Shown: piece by piece, positions 52,026 through 60,957 of the stretch
How the letters are laid out: every line of letters begins with the position of its first letter
Position numbering within the stretch: the first letter of the stretch is position 1
Assembly: GCF_000023225.1 (NCBI RefSeq)
Contig: NC_013173.1
Location: 1,304,501-1,368,500, forward strand
Source: Desulfomicrobium baculatum DSM 4028
GTDB taxonomy: Bacteria > Desulfobacterota > Desulfovibrionia > Desulfovibrionales > Desulfomicrobiaceae
Direction of reading: 5' to 3'
DNA length: 64,000 nucleotides
Position numbers and translations under genes: made by a program
The notes under the pieces: model-generated
Told to the model about the DNA's origin: nothing
Database searches by the model: none
Seen by the model: only the letters and a program-made list of their open reading frames with translations

Positions 52026-54110
52026 CTAATTATCCTTGTTTGTAGGCAAAAGGCCTTCCTGGCGCAGGAGGGCCCTTGGGTCGGGTTCGCGACCTCGAAA
52101 GAGACGAAAAATGTCCATGGGGTGTCGGCTGCCGCCCAGGGCCAGGACCGTGTTCCGGAAGCGCAGGCCCGTATCCTGCCTGCGGGCCGGATCTTCAAGC
52201 CCGGCGTCCACAAACGCGCCGAAAGCGTCGGCGCTCAGGACTTCGGCCCATTTGTAGCTGTAATACCCGGCCGCGTAGCCGCCGGCAAAGATGTGCGAGA
52301 AGGAGCACAGGAAGCGGTCCTCGGGCAGTGGCGGCAGGGGCAGGATTTCGCGGGCGATGCGCTGGGCGGTGTCCATGGGATCAAGGGTGTCCGGATCGGC
52401 CGTGTGCAGGGTCAGGTCGGTCAGGGCGAAGCAGACCTGGCGTAGGGCGTTGGAACCGGCGCGGAAGGTCCGGGTCTCAAGGAGCTGGTCCAGAAGTTCC
52501 GCGGCCATGGGTTCCCCTGTGCGGTAATGGCGGGCCAGCCCGGTCAGGGTCTGAAGGTGGTAACACCAGTTTTCCATGAACTGACTCGGCAGCTCCACGG
52601 CATCCCATTCGATATTGGAGATTCCGGCCACGAAGCCATGGTCCACCGTGGTCAGCATGTGCTGCAGGGCATGGCCGAATTCGTGGAAGAGCGTGGTCAC
52701 CTCCTGAAAACTCATCAGCGAAGGCGCGTCGTCCAGGGCCGGGCGCTGATTGCAGTTCACATAGGCGATGGGCAGGCGCACGGCATGACCGCGTGGGGCG
52801 CAGACCGTGCTGCGTCCGTAAAGTTCATCCATCCAGGCGCCGCCGCGCTTTTCTTCGGGGCGGGCGTAGGGGTCCAGATAAAAGCCAGCGATTTCGAGGC
52901 CGTCACTGTTCTTGACCCGGTAGTAGGTCACATCCGCGTGCCAGGTCGGCACCTCGGCGCCGGCTTCGATCCTGACGGCGAAGAGGTTCTCGATCAGATC
53001 GAAGAGACCCTTGAGGATGGCCGGCAGAGGAAAATAGGGGCGGATCAGCTCGTCGCGCAGTCCGAAACGCTGCTCCTTCACCCTTTCGGCCCAATACATG
53101 ACGTCCCAGGGCTGGATGTCATCGGACTGTCCGGCCGCGCGGGCCAGTTCGCCCAGCTCAATGAGGTCGTTCAAGGCCTGGTCCGTTGCCGCGTCCTGGA
53201 TCGTGCGCAGCAGGGTCTTGATGCTGTCCACGTTTGGGGCCATCTTGCGTTCAAGGCTTACGTCCGCGAAATTCTCAAAGCCAAGCAGCGCGGCCAGCTC
53301 CCGGCGCAGTTTCAGAATGCGCCGGATATGGGGCAGGTTGTCCGTGTCGCCGCTGGCGGCGCGGGTTATGTAGGCCCGGTAGACATTCTCGCGCAGATCG
53401 CGCCGGGAGGCGTGCTGCATGAAGGACAGGAACGAGGGCAGGTCAAGGGTGACGCACCAGGGGCCGTTTTCCGCCGTGGCGTTCTCCTGCCCGCGCGCGC
53501 GGGCCATGCTGGCGGCCAGGCGCAGCGAGTCTTCGGGGAGTCCTGCGACTTCATCCTTTTGCGTCAGGGTCAGGGCATAGGCCTGGGTCGCGTCGAGAAC
53601 ATTGTTGGTGAAGCGGGTGGACAGCTCGGCCAGCTCCTGGCTTATGGCGTTGAAGCGCTCGCGATCCTCGGGAGAAAGCCCAACGCCCTGCAGGGCCGCG
53701 TCGCGGATCAGCAGGCTGATGGTGCGCTGGAGGGCCTGGCTGAACGTGGAAAAATCCGGGCTGTCCCGCAGGGCGAGGAGCGCGTCGTAGACGGGGCGGC
53801 TCTGCCCCAGGCGGTTGTGAAATTCCACGACCAGGGGCTGTGCCTGCGCATAGGCCTGACGCATGGCGTCGCAGTTCTTGACGTTATGCAGGTGCGTGGC
53901 CACGCCCCAGGCGCGCGCAACCCTGTCGGTCAGGCGCTCCAGAGGGACCAGCAGACCGTGCCAGGTACGGGGCGCGGCCTGTTCGAGGGCTTCGAGTTCG
54001 GCGCTGCTTGTGGCAATGACGTGCTGCATGGCCGGCATGACATGATCGGCGGTGATGGAAGGGAAATCGGGACACAGTTCCCAGCTCCGCAGGGGATTTG
54101 GCTCGTGCAT
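52026..54110 (-). CDS. M3-family oligopeptidase (OpdA/PrlC-like)
   Basis: A 694-residue cytoplasmic zinc metallopeptidase that breaks peptides down after proteolysis, e.g. signal peptides. The zinc motif is TLFHEFGHALQHML (HExxH, about 471-484) with downstream helix FVAGISNIEWDAVELPSQFMENW (about 490-512, third ligand). The family ending FSHIFAGGYAAGYYSYKWAEV is present. Length matches OpdA. ATG 54110 is chosen (AAGGA six bases before); the longer frame reads as non-family. Immediately upstream of ylqF. Confidence 0.93.
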   Translation of the reverse strand: MHEPNPLRSWELCPDFPSITADHVMPAMQHVIATSSAELEALEQAAPRTWHGLLVPLERLTDRVARAWGVATHLHNVKNCDAMRQAYAQAQPLVVEFHNRLGQSRPVYDALLALRDSPDFSTFSQALQRTISLLIRDAALQGVGLSPEDRERFNAISQELAELSTRFTNNVLDATQAYALTLTQKDEVAGLPEDSLRLAASMARARGQENATAENGPWCVTLDLPSFLSFMQHASRRDLRENVYRAYITRAASGDTDNLPHIRRILKLRRELAALLGFENFADVSLERKMAPNVDSIKTLLRTIQDAATDQALNDLIELGELARAAGQSDDIQPWDVMYWAERVKEQRFGLRDELIRPYFPLPAILKGLFDLIENLFAVRIEAGAEVPTWHADVTYYRVKNSDGLEIAGFYLDPYARPEEKRGGAWMDELYGRSTVCAPRGHAVRLPIAYVNCNQRPALDDAPSLMSFQEVTTLFHEFGHALQHMLTTVDHGFVAGISNIEWDAVELPSQFMENWCYHLQTLTGLARHYRTGEPMAAELLDQLLETRTFRAGSNALRQVCFALTDLTLHTADPDTLDPMDTAQRIAREILPLPPLPEDRFLCSFSHIFAGGYAAGYYSYKWAEVLSADAFGAFVDAGLEDPARRQDTGLRFRNTVLALGGSRHPMDIFRLFRGREPDPRALLRQEGLLPTNKDN

Positions 54111-54360
54111 GGCAGTCCTTGGCATGGGTCGGTTCAAGTGATGGCTTCGGGTGTATAAAAAACGGGAGGAGTGAACAAGGAGGCATGCCTCCTTTTGAGT
54201 TCGCGGCAATCAAACGATGAGAACGGACCGGTTGCACGGGCCGGAGGCTCAAGCCATCGCGGCGGTGCGCGCGATCATCTTGAGAAGCTCATGGCGCAGG
54301 CAGCGTTTTGCCTCTCAAGATGGGCGCGATACGAACGCCGCTGTTTTCCGGGCTCGCGCC

Positions 54361-55026
54361 CTAATTCAGGGTGTTGAGTTCGGTCTGCACCTGCTGGATC
54401 AGTTCCTTGGCCTTCATCAGCTTTTCCTGCTGCTCCGGCGACTGCAGCTGCGTGGACATGTAGGACGTCTTTTGCGTCATTTCCTGCAGGATGGAGCTCA
54501 AAAGCGCCGCGCGCGTCTTGGAGGGCAATGTTTCCAGCTCCGCCACCTTGGATTCCATGGTTCCGACCTTGGTGTCCAGGCTCGACACGGTGGTCTTGAT
54601 CACGGAGAGGTCCTGCACCTGCAGGGTGAGCTGTTTGATGTTCTGATTGAGATTGAAATAGAAGCCCAGCAGCAGAATCACCGCCGCCAGCGAGGCAAAC
54701 AGGGCGATCTTGCTCATGTCCCGGCGCGGGGTCTGAGCCGCTGGGGTAGCCTCTGGAGCGCTTTTGCGCGCGGCTTCGGGGGCCGGCGTGAAGTGCAGGG
54801 GCTCGGCCGCAACCCTGTGCTCAAGTGTCGCTTCGACTTCGTCATGGGTGAGGGATTTTTCCCGGGTCAGGCTCTGGGCCAGTCTCGCATATTCCGTAAA
54901 GGACGTTACTTCGGGTTTTTCTTCCTTGACGATTTCGGTCAGCTCGACCTTTTTGGTCTTGCGGGCCGGTGCTGTGTCTTTCTTGGTCTTGCGTTCCAGC
55001 TGAACGACTTTTTTTGCGGCTCCCAT
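54361..55026 (-). CDS. Single-pass membrane protein with periplasmic coiled coil, unknown
   Basis: A 221-residue protein with a charged Lys/Glu-rich cytoplasmic N-terminus (about 1-100), a single membrane helix (IALFASLAAVILLLGFYFNL, about 107-126), and a long coiled-coil end (LTLQVQDLSVIKTTVSSLDT ... KELIQQVQTELNTLN). No catalytic motif. It resembles scaffold or envelope-linking proteins in plan, but no family is recognised. ATG 55026 follows GGAGGATACG. It lies 66 bp after trpS in the same direction and may share its transcript. Confidence 0.75.
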   Translation of the reverse strand: MGAAKKVVQLERKTKKDTAPARKTKKVELTEIVKEEKPEVTSFTEYARLAQSLTREKSLTHDEVEATLEHRVAAEPLHFTPAPEAARKSAPEATPAAQTPRRDMSKIALFASLAAVILLLGFYFNLNQNIKQLTLQVQDLSVIKTTVSSLDTKVGTMESKVAELETLPSKTRAALLSSILQEMTQKTSYMSTQLQSPEQQEKLMKAKELIQQVQTELNTLN

Positions 55027-55092
55027 CGTATCCTCCATCACTCGAATAAAGAAAAATCATAAACAAAAAACGGTCCAAAGACCAGCCCGTGC

Positions 55093-56106
55093 TTAGGCCG
55101 TAAGCGTCTTGATCCCCACGGACTCGCGGATGCGGTTCAGAAAGGGACGGCTGTAGGCGCGGGCTTTTTCGGCGCCTTCCTTCAGCACTTTCTCGATGTA
55201 GGCCGGGTTCTGCATCAACTCGGCGTATTTTTCGCGCGGTTCGGCCAGCTGCGCGTTGACGACCTCGAACAGGTCCTGCTTGACGTAGCCCCAGCCGATG
55301 CCAGCGGCGAATTTGGCCCGCATCTCCGCGACCTGATCTTTTGTGGCGAAGGCGCGGAACATTTCGAACAGGGCGCAGCCCTCGGTCTCCTTGGGCTCCT
55401 CAGGGGCCTGGGAGTTGGTGGTGATCTTCATGATCAGCTTGCGCAGGTCCTTTTCCGGGGCGAACAGCGGGATGTAGTTGTTGTAGCTCTTGCTCATCTT
55501 GCGTCCGTCAAGACCGGTCAGCACGGCCGTGGATTCGTCCACGCGGGCCTCAGGCAGGACAAAGTGCTCGCCGAAATGGTGGTTGAAGCGCTGGGCGATG
55601 TCGCGGGTCATCTCCAGGTGCTGGGTCTGATCCTTGCCCACGGGCACGATGTTGGCGTTGAACATGAGGATGTCGGCGGCCATGAGAATGGGGTAGGAGT
55701 AGAGACCCATGGTGATGCCCTTGTCCGGATCGGGGCTGCCGCCCTCCTCGTTGTCCTGCACCGCGGCCTTGTATGCGTGGGCGCGGTTCATGAGGCCCTT
55801 GGCCGTCATGCAGGTCAGGATCCAGGTCAGCTCCGGAATTTCGGTGATGTCGGACTGGCAGTAGAAGGTGCTCTTGTCCGTATCCAGGCCCAGGGCCAGC
55901 CAGGTGGCGGCCACTTCTAGGCGGGACTGATGAATGCGGGCCGGATCATGACATTTGATCAGCGAATGGAAATCGGCCAGAAAATAGTAGGAGTTGACGT
56001 TTTCATCGCGGCTGGCCTCGATGGCCGGGCGGATGGCGCCGACGTAATTGCCCAGGTGCGGCGTGCCGGAGGTGGTGATTCCGGTCAGGACGGTCAGTTT
56101 CTTCAT
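55093..56106 (-). CDS. trpS: Tryptophanyl-tRNA synthetase
   Basis: A 337-residue class I aminoacyl-tRNA synthetase charging tRNA-Trp. The HIGH-equivalent is TTSGTPHLGNYVG (about 11-23) and the KMSKS loop is DGRKMSKSYNN (about 195-205). FLADFHSLI and VGKDQTQHLEMTRDIA follow the family order. Length is typical. Nine bases separate it from the M50 protease stop; they are likely cotranscribed with ubiX upstream. Confidence 0.96.
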   Translation of the reverse strand: MKKLTVLTGITTSGTPHLGNYVGAIRPAIEASRDENVNSYYFLADFHSLIKCHDPARIHQSRLEVAATWLALGLDTDKSTFYCQSDITEIPELTWILTCMTAKGLMNRAHAYKAAVQDNEEGGSPDPDKGITMGLYSYPILMAADILMFNANIVPVGKDQTQHLEMTRDIAQRFNHHFGEHFVLPEARVDESTAVLTGLDGRKMSKSYNNYIPLFAPEKDLRKLIMKITTNSQAPEEPKETEGCALFEMFRAFATKDQVAEMRAKFAAGIGWGYVKQDLFEVVNAQLAEPREKYAELMQNPAYIEKVLKEGAEKARAYSRPFLNRIRESVGIKTLTA

Positions 56107-56115
56107 GTCGGGACC

Positions 56116-56766
56116 TTAAAGCAGTGGTTTGATGATCATGTTTTGCACAAAAGCCGAAACAGGGGACAGAATCATGCCGAGGCCCCCGGTGAAGGCCAGC
56201 AGAAGCAGGATGATGAAGCCGTAGCGCTCCAGCTGCATGAACCGCGCGGCCATGGGGCCGGGCAGCAAGCAGGCCAGGATCTTGCTGCCGTCCAGCGGGG
56301 GGATGGGCAGCAGGTTGAAGGTGCCGAGGATGGCGTTGATGAAGACGCCGGCCGCGGCGATGTTGATCATGGGCCGCAGGATATACGCGTATTCGGCGGA
56401 TCCGGGACTCTGGGACGCGACGATGATGATTTTCAGCAGGATGGCGAAGAAGATCATCACCGCGAAGTTGGCCATGGGGCCGGCCAGGGACACGAACATG
56501 ATGCCGCGCCGGTAGTCTTTGTAGTAGGCGGGGTTAATGGGCACGGGCTTGGCCCATCCGATCATCTGCGTCAGGACCAGGACCAGGGTGCCCATGGGGT
56601 CGAGATGTTTCAGCGGGTTGAGGGTCAGCCTTCCGGCCAGCTTGGCCGTGGGATCGCCCATAAGGTAGGAAACATAGCCGTGCGCGACTTCGTGGCAGGT
56701 GATGCCAAGAAAGAAGGGCAGGGCGATAATGGAGAAATGATGGAGTGTCTGAGTAATGTCGAACAT
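56116..56766 (-). CDS. Site-2-protease-family (M50) membrane metalloprotease
   Basis: A 216-residue intramembrane-type zinc protease. The HExxH is GITCHEVAHGYVSYLMGD (about 20-37), and the third-ligand region is FNLLPIPPLDGSKIL (about 143-157, NxxPxxPLDG). Four to five hydrophobic helices. Compact, without PDZ or CBS domains, like the short archaeal/bacterial YdjP-type group. Substrate unknown. ATG 56766 follows CGAGGCTCC; the frame is open upstream into ubiX but non-family there. Neighbours ubiX and trpS. Confidence 0.9.
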   Translation of the reverse strand: MFDITQTLHHFSIIALPFFLGITCHEVAHGYVSYLMGDPTAKLAGRLTLNPLKHLDPMGTLVLVLTQMIGWAKPVPINPAYYKDYRRGIMFVSLAGPMANFAVMIFFAILLKIIIVASQSPGSAEYAYILRPMINIAAAGVFINAILGTFNLLPIPPLDGSKILACLLPGPMAARFMQLERYGFIILLLLAFTGGLGMILSPVSAFVQNMIIKPLL

Positions 56767-56807
56767 GGAGCCTCGGCTATCATCAAGCTCCCCGGCGGGC
56801 AACTCTT

Positions 56808-57374
56808 TTAGCTCCAGCGGGTGTAGAGGCCGTGGGGCAATCCGAGCTGTTCGAGGATGCGGCCCACGAACTGGCTCACGAGCTGCTCGATTGATTCCGG
56901 ACGATGGTAGAATCCGGGACATGGCGGCATGATCACGGCTCCGGCCCGATGGGCGCGAAGCATGTTCTTGAGATGGATCTCGCTCAAGGGCGTTTCGCGC
57001 GGCACCAGAATCAGCGGGCGACGCTCTTTGAGGGTCACGTCGGCGGCGCGATGCAGCAGATTGGAACCGACCCCGGTGGCGATGGCGGCGAGACTGGCCA
57101 TGGAGCACGGACAGACGATCATGCCCGAGTGCTCCCAGGAACCACTGGCAGGAGCGGCCGCGATATTGGCGGGGTCATGCAGGAAATGAAAGCAGGACTC
57201 CAGATCAAGCGGGTCCGAATTGAGTTCATGCCGAAAGACCTGACGCGCCCCGTCGGAGATGATCCCATGCAACTCAAGCCCCGGAGCCTCGCGCAAGGCC
57301 CGCGCCAGGAGTCGAGCATACTCCATTCCACTAGCCCCGGAAATGGCCAGAATTATACGTCGCTCAACTGTCAT
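56808..57374 (-). CDS. ubiX: UbiX flavin prenyltransferase
   Basis: A 188-residue UbiX-type enzyme that makes prenylated FMN, cofactor of UbiD decarboxylases. AISGASGMEYARLLARAL (about 10-27) is the flavin/phosphate site. IVCPCSMASLAAIATGVGSNLLHRAADV (about 87-114) and LVPRETPLSEIHLKNMLR (about 122-139) carry the conserved Ser, Arg and Glu. Length is normal. GAGGTGATCC precedes the ATG. No ubiD is in the window. First gene of the ubiX-M50-trpS group. Confidence 0.94.
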   Translation of the reverse strand: MTVERRIILAISGASGMEYARLLARALREAPGLELHGIISDGARQVFRHELNSDPLDLESCFHFLHDPANIAAAPASGSWEHSGMIVCPCSMASLAAIATGVGSNLLHRAADVTLKERRPLILVPRETPLSEIHLKNMLRAHRAGAVIMPPCPGFYHRPESIEQLVSQFVGRILEQLGLPHGLYTRWS

Positions 57375-57469
57375 GGATCACCTCGAAAATTTCAGTATGG
57401 CCCACCCGGCTATATCAGACACGAAAGCTTGACAAGCGCGGGACGTCTGCATAGACAGTCTTTCCCCGT

Positions 57470-57546
57470 GCGCAATTAGCTCAGTTGGATAGAGCGTTAG
57501 CCTCCGGAGCTAAAGGCCGCAAGTTCGATTCTTGCATTGCGCACCA
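57470..57546 (+). tRNA. tRNA-Arg (anticodon CCG)
   Basis: A 77-base cloverleaf with CCA encoded. The acceptor GCGCAAT pairs with ATTGCGC, discriminator A. D-arm GCTCAGTTGGATAGAGC. Anticodon stem TTAGC/GCTAA holds loop CTCCGGA with anticodon CCG. T-arm GCAAG-TTCGATT-CTTGC. It reads CGG codons. Accessory DNA starts directly downstream, as is common where integrative elements use tRNA 3' ends. Confidence 0.95.
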
Positions 57547-57555
57547 AAGAAATCA

Positions 57556-57586
57556 AGGGCTTATGAGTAAATCACTCGTAAGCCCT
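57556..57586 (+). terminator. Intrinsic terminator of tRNA-Arg
   Basis: AGGGCTTATGAG pairs with CTCGTAAGCCCT (one mismatch) across a seven-base loop, followed by TTTTCTTT, ten bases after the tRNA end. Confidence 0.85.
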
Positions 57587-57760
57587 TTTTCTTTCCCCGC
57601 ACCATTCCCCGCACGCAAATCCGCTCCCCGCACGGCTTAGGGAGAAATCGCTAGTAGACCATTTTTTTCGCAAACTTCCTCGTACGCAAATTCCGCTCCG
57701 CATGACATAGTGGGAAATTGCCTGCAGGCCCTTTTTTCGCACCTTTCCCCGCACCGCCGT
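57583..57760. repeat. Degenerate ~70-75-bp tandem repeats after tRNA-Arg
   Basis: Two full units and a third partial start with T-runs then CCCCGCAC-like and CGCAAATCCGCTCC-like blocks, ending GGGAAATTGC-type (57583-57660, 57661-57729, 57730-57760). The units differ by many substitutions, so the array is old. No frame is open across it. Confidence 0.65.
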
Positions 57761-58207
57761 TGGCCCAATATGTGGGTGCACCTAATCCGCTTATTTAGGG
57801 GTATGCCGGGCCTCATTGGTTTGATCCTGCTTGGCGGCAAGCGTGTCCAAGGATTATGGGCTGACCATGGAAAGAATTGCAGGTGCTGCCATCCTTGTTT
57901 TTGGGGGCACCTGCAGGAGAGGCGAAAAGTTGGCGGCAATGCTCAATCCAAATATTTGGGTGCACCGACGGCCGCAGTCAGGATTTTTGCGAGCCGGGTC
58001 AAGGGGGGCTTCAAGTCGATCGGGTCGGAATGAGGGTTGGAAATTCGGCTAAGCCAGTATACACAATCCCCTTCTTAACTCGAAATGGTCTGTCCGATTG
58101 CAAGCATGTCTGTCAAACAAGTGATTCCAAACCGGGGCCGTGGTTGGTTCGCTGGACATGGACGGGCAGGGCGTTTACCAAACCCGAAAGCCAAAAAAGG
58201 ACATACC
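57761..58207. other. Relic DNA before Fic gene
   Basis: A pair of TGGGTGCACC sites (57772 and 57956, each preceded by CCAA(A)TAT) and an inverted repeat TGCAGGTGC/GCACCTGCA (57878-57886, 57907-57915). No coding frame is convincing; the AAAAAAGGACATACC at the right end is the Fic ribosome site. Confidence 0.45.
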
Positions 58208-58954
58208 ATGCATCATGACGCCTTCGCCACTCTGGTCGCCCTGAAGTCCACGCTCGACGACCATCTTCCGCTTGCTCCAGGCCTCTTAAGGAATCTGCGC
58301 AAGGACATGGTGCTGAGGTACACATACCATTCCAACGCCATCGAGGGGAACGCGCTGACCCTCACAGAGACCAAGGTAGTGCTTGAGGATGGGCTAACCA
58401 TCGGCGGCAAACTGCTGCGACATCATCTCGAAGCCGTCAACCATGCCGACGCCATCACCCATCTGGAAAATCTCGCAAAGGAGAATGTCCTGCTCGATGA
58501 GAGCGTTCTCAAGGATCTTCATCAGCTTGTCCTGCGAGGACTCGACAACGAAGCCGGGCGTTATCGCGGCTGCAACGTCATTATCTCTGGCGCAGGGCAT
58601 ACGCCGCCTGATCATCTCCATGTCGGCGAACGCATGCAGTGCTTCTTCGACTGGTACCGTGGCGATGCACAGAGCCTTCATCCTGTGGAAAGGGCTGCCA
58701 GGGTACATACCGACCTGGTCATCATTCATCCCTTTCGGGACGGCAACGGCAGAACTTCCAGGCTCGCCATGAATCTGGAACTCATGCGGGCAGGATTTCC
58801 GACCGCCATCGTTCCGGTGGATGATCGGCTCGCGTATTTCCAGAATCTGGACAAGGCGGGGAAGGACGCGGATTACGGTCCATTCGTCCAGCAGCTTGGT
58901 CAACTGGTCGAGCAGAGTTTCGAGCCCTATTGGTATCTGCTCGGCTTAGCCTAG
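58208..58954 (+). CDS. Fic-domain AMPylase with built-in inhibitory motif
   Basis: A 248-residue Fic protein, which transfers AMP (or another nucleotide moiety) to target hydroxyls. The catalytic loop is canonical HPFRDGNGRTSR (about 174-185). An inhibitory helix motif, SNAIEGN (about 42-48, class II [S/T]xxxE[G/N]), lies N-terminal in the same chain, so activity is self-restrained and no antitoxin gene is required. Length is typical of compact class II Fic proteins. ATG 58208 follows AAGGACATACC. A terminator follows. It sits in the tRNA-Arg-linked accessory region. Confidence 0.92.
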   Translation: MHHDAFATLVALKSTLDDHLPLAPGLLRNLRKDMVLRYTYHSNAIEGNALTLTETKVVLEDGLTIGGKLLRHHLEAVNHADAITHLENLAKENVLLDESVLKDLHQLVLRGLDNEAGRYRGCNVIISGAGHTPPDHLHVGERMQCFFDWYRGDAQSLHPVERAARVHTDLVIIHPFRDGNGRTSRLAMNLELMRAGFPTAIVPVDDRLAYFQNLDKAGKDADYGPFVQQLGQLVEQSFEPYWYLLGLA

Positions 58955-58978
58955 CCTTTAAACACAACAGCGAACGAA

Positions 58979-59007
58979 AAGTCCCGAAGTCACAAGCTCC
59001 GGGGCTT
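58979..59007 (+). terminator. Terminator after Fic gene
   Basis: AAGTCCCG pairs with CGGGGCTT (one G-T) across a 13-base loop, followed by GTCTTATTT. Confidence 0.7.
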
Positions 59008-59025
59008 GTCTTATTTGGAAAGCTT

Positions 59026-59330
59026 ATGATCAATACGCGGGGTGTGATGCGTTCGCTGCTGCTGGTGGCAAGCGTGCTCGGCAGAAAATACAGGGTGAAG
59101 GTTGAGATGGGTAGAGCAGATGCCTTTACCGACGGCAAGACCATTCACCTTCCAGCCCTGCCAAGTAAGGTTCCGGACACGTTGCTGAAAGCGTCAGTGG
59201 AATGTGGGGCCAAGAAGCAGGGCATGTCCGTGACAAGTATTTCAATGCCCTGCAGGAAACCAGACTCTCCCACAACATAAACTCGCGTCCATATTTCCAG
59301 GGCGCCGCAATAATTTCGATTGGTGTGAAT
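59026..59330 (+). pseudogene. Truncated, frameshifted CobT-like fragment
   Basis: From ATG 59026 the frame reads VMRSLLLVASVLGRKYRVKV and DAFTDGKTIHLPALP, matching the N-terminus of CobT-related VWA/peptidase proteins. It loses the family after about residue 65. Near 59222 the protein-like frame shifts by one, reading VRDKYFNALQETRLSHNINS and RPYFQGAAIISIGVNG, which I do not recognise. The broken frame and missing C-terminus mark a relic. It ends at the IS21-like repeats. Confidence 0.55.
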
Positions 59331-59374
59331 GGGCACCCTAATAGCGCCACCGATGGGCACCCTTAATGACGCCA
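59329..59374. repeat. IS21-like terminal tandem repeats
   Basis: ATGGGCACCCTAATAGCGCCA (59329) and ATGGGCACCCTTAATGACGCCA (59353) are two near-copies 24 bases apart. Multiple terminal repeats with GGGTGCCC/GGGCACCC are typical of IS21-family ends. To the right, the minus strand briefly reads LDRIMHGAYQ, like the end of an IstB ATPase, so this is probably the decayed end of such an element. Confidence 0.5.
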
Positions 59375-60024
59375 GCAAGTATGAGAGATTTTAGCTCGGA
59401 CGTTCTCGTCTGGTAGGCGCCGTGCATGATCCGGTCGAGGGTGGTGTTGTACCCACGGACCGTGCCGAGGCGAGCTGGCCCAGGAGCTTGGCTTATGATG
59501 TGAATACCAAAGGCTGCCTTGTAATTTTCTCATCGAACGCTTCCGCCACTTCTGACTGTGGAAGACAAAGCGACCATTCATGCCGCAGCACGTCGACGAA
59601 TCCCTTCACCCAAGAGCCACTTCTTCCCACAATCCACCCAACGCAACGAAAAAGCAGAAACGCTGGCTTCAATTCAATGGAATATCAGGCTCGTTCCTGA
59701 AATTTCCGACGCGTGAATGCTTACGCAGCGCGTGGAAATCCTAGGTATCAAGCTTTCTCTCGCTCACGGATTGTAAGTATTAGGGTTGCCACTGATTAAA
59801 TCCATGTCAGGGATATCTGATCAAAATTCGCCTAGTTAGGCGTTTGTCCTGTAGAAGTAGTTCACGGATTAGAGGAGTTCGTGAAGATGAGGATGAGATG
59901 AAATCTTCACAAATTTATGAATTTTGTTTCAAACCATGAGAAATTACTAATTTTGCCACCGTAAGCGATGATGAGAGCATAGAAGTCGGGGGGCAGTTAT
60001 CAACTATCGCAATGAGGTGGACAA
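59375..60024. other. Decayed interval
   Basis: No intact gene. 59375-59640 may hold shattered istB-like sequence on the minus strand. From about 59740 the sequence becomes AT-rich and leads into the unknown cluster; the GAGGTGG ribosome site of the next gene is at its end. Confidence 0.4.
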
Positions 60025-60429
60025 ATGAAGTGTGAATCAAAGCAGATAATTGAATTGGTTTCTGGAAATATAGGCCATTTTGATATGACAGCGCAAGTAA
60101 AGGCAAAAGAATCATTCCATTTGCTAAAGAAGATATTGGCTGACCGAAAAATGCAAAAATCCATGGCAAGGCATTACAGGATGCTCAATAAAGGTTATTA
60201 TGATCCTGGCGAGTTCCCTTCATGGGCGTACAGTTTGTCCTATTGTCTTGTAGATCCAGATTACAAGTATAGTCTAGAGATAAAGAATAGCATAGTTGAA
60301 ATTTGTAATGAGATGATTTCTGATTTCAAAAGTAAAGATAAAGATTATATACAATTCGTAATGGAAGCAGATGAATCTCCAAAATTCTTAAAACATATGG
60401 CTAAAGACATGTGTCACATGCAAATATAG
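60025..60429 (+). CDS. Unknown 134-residue AT-rich-region protein
   Basis: A helical soluble protein (MTAQVKAKESFHLLKKIL near 20-37, SWAYSLSYCLVDPDYKYSL near 65-83, CNEMISDFKSKDKDYIQFVM). No family recognised and no catalytic pattern. ATG follows GAGGTGGACAA. It lies nine bases from the next gene, so the two form an operon. Low GC relative to the chromosome core suggests transfer. Confidence 0.6.
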   Translation: MKCESKQIIELVSGNIGHFDMTAQVKAKESFHLLKKILADRKMQKSMARHYRMLNKGYYDPGEFPSWAYSLSYCLVDPDYKYSLEIKNSIVEICNEMISDFKSKDKDYIQFVMEADESPKFLKHMAKDMCHMQI

Positions 60430-60957
60430 GAGGATGCTATGAATTTGAATGATCGTGCAAAATCGGCGGTTGTGGAAAAATTAGAAAGCTCTTTGAGCTA
60501 TATTCAAGAAGAGATGTGTGCGGTTGGAATCTCAAATTTTGATTTCTCTAATATTCATGATGAAATTGTAAACATTGCAGAAAAAACATTCTGTGATAGC
60601 GATGAAGAAGTCGAGAGTATTTATCTATTTGGAAGTTCTCCTGATTCAACGCCTGTTTCCCTTTCCAGGTCTGTTACGTGTATGCTTGTGAAGCAATGGG
60701 TCGAAAAATTGGTCGATTTTATTTCCGTTTTGGAAAAAAATGAAGATGCAAAGCTCGAAAGATGGGTGCAGAATAAAGTTGGAAGTGATGCCAAGGTAGA
60801 TTTCAAAAATTTATGTCTTCGGAATGATGATGGAAAAGATCATGCGATCAAAGCATTGAATATCATCAATCAGGTCCTGACGTATTGTAGCCTTCCCGTA
60901 AAACCGGGCCATTGAAAAATAGAGATTTCTGGTAAAGATTGCCTCACGGAGGGCAAG

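Noticed and set aside
52527-54158. 543-codon plus frame opposite the M3 peptidase
   Set aside because: Antisense shadow; the peptidase with HEFGH is certain.
57583-57760. CRISPR array after tRNA-Arg
   Set aside because: Only two to three diverged units with no conserved repeat or variable spacers.
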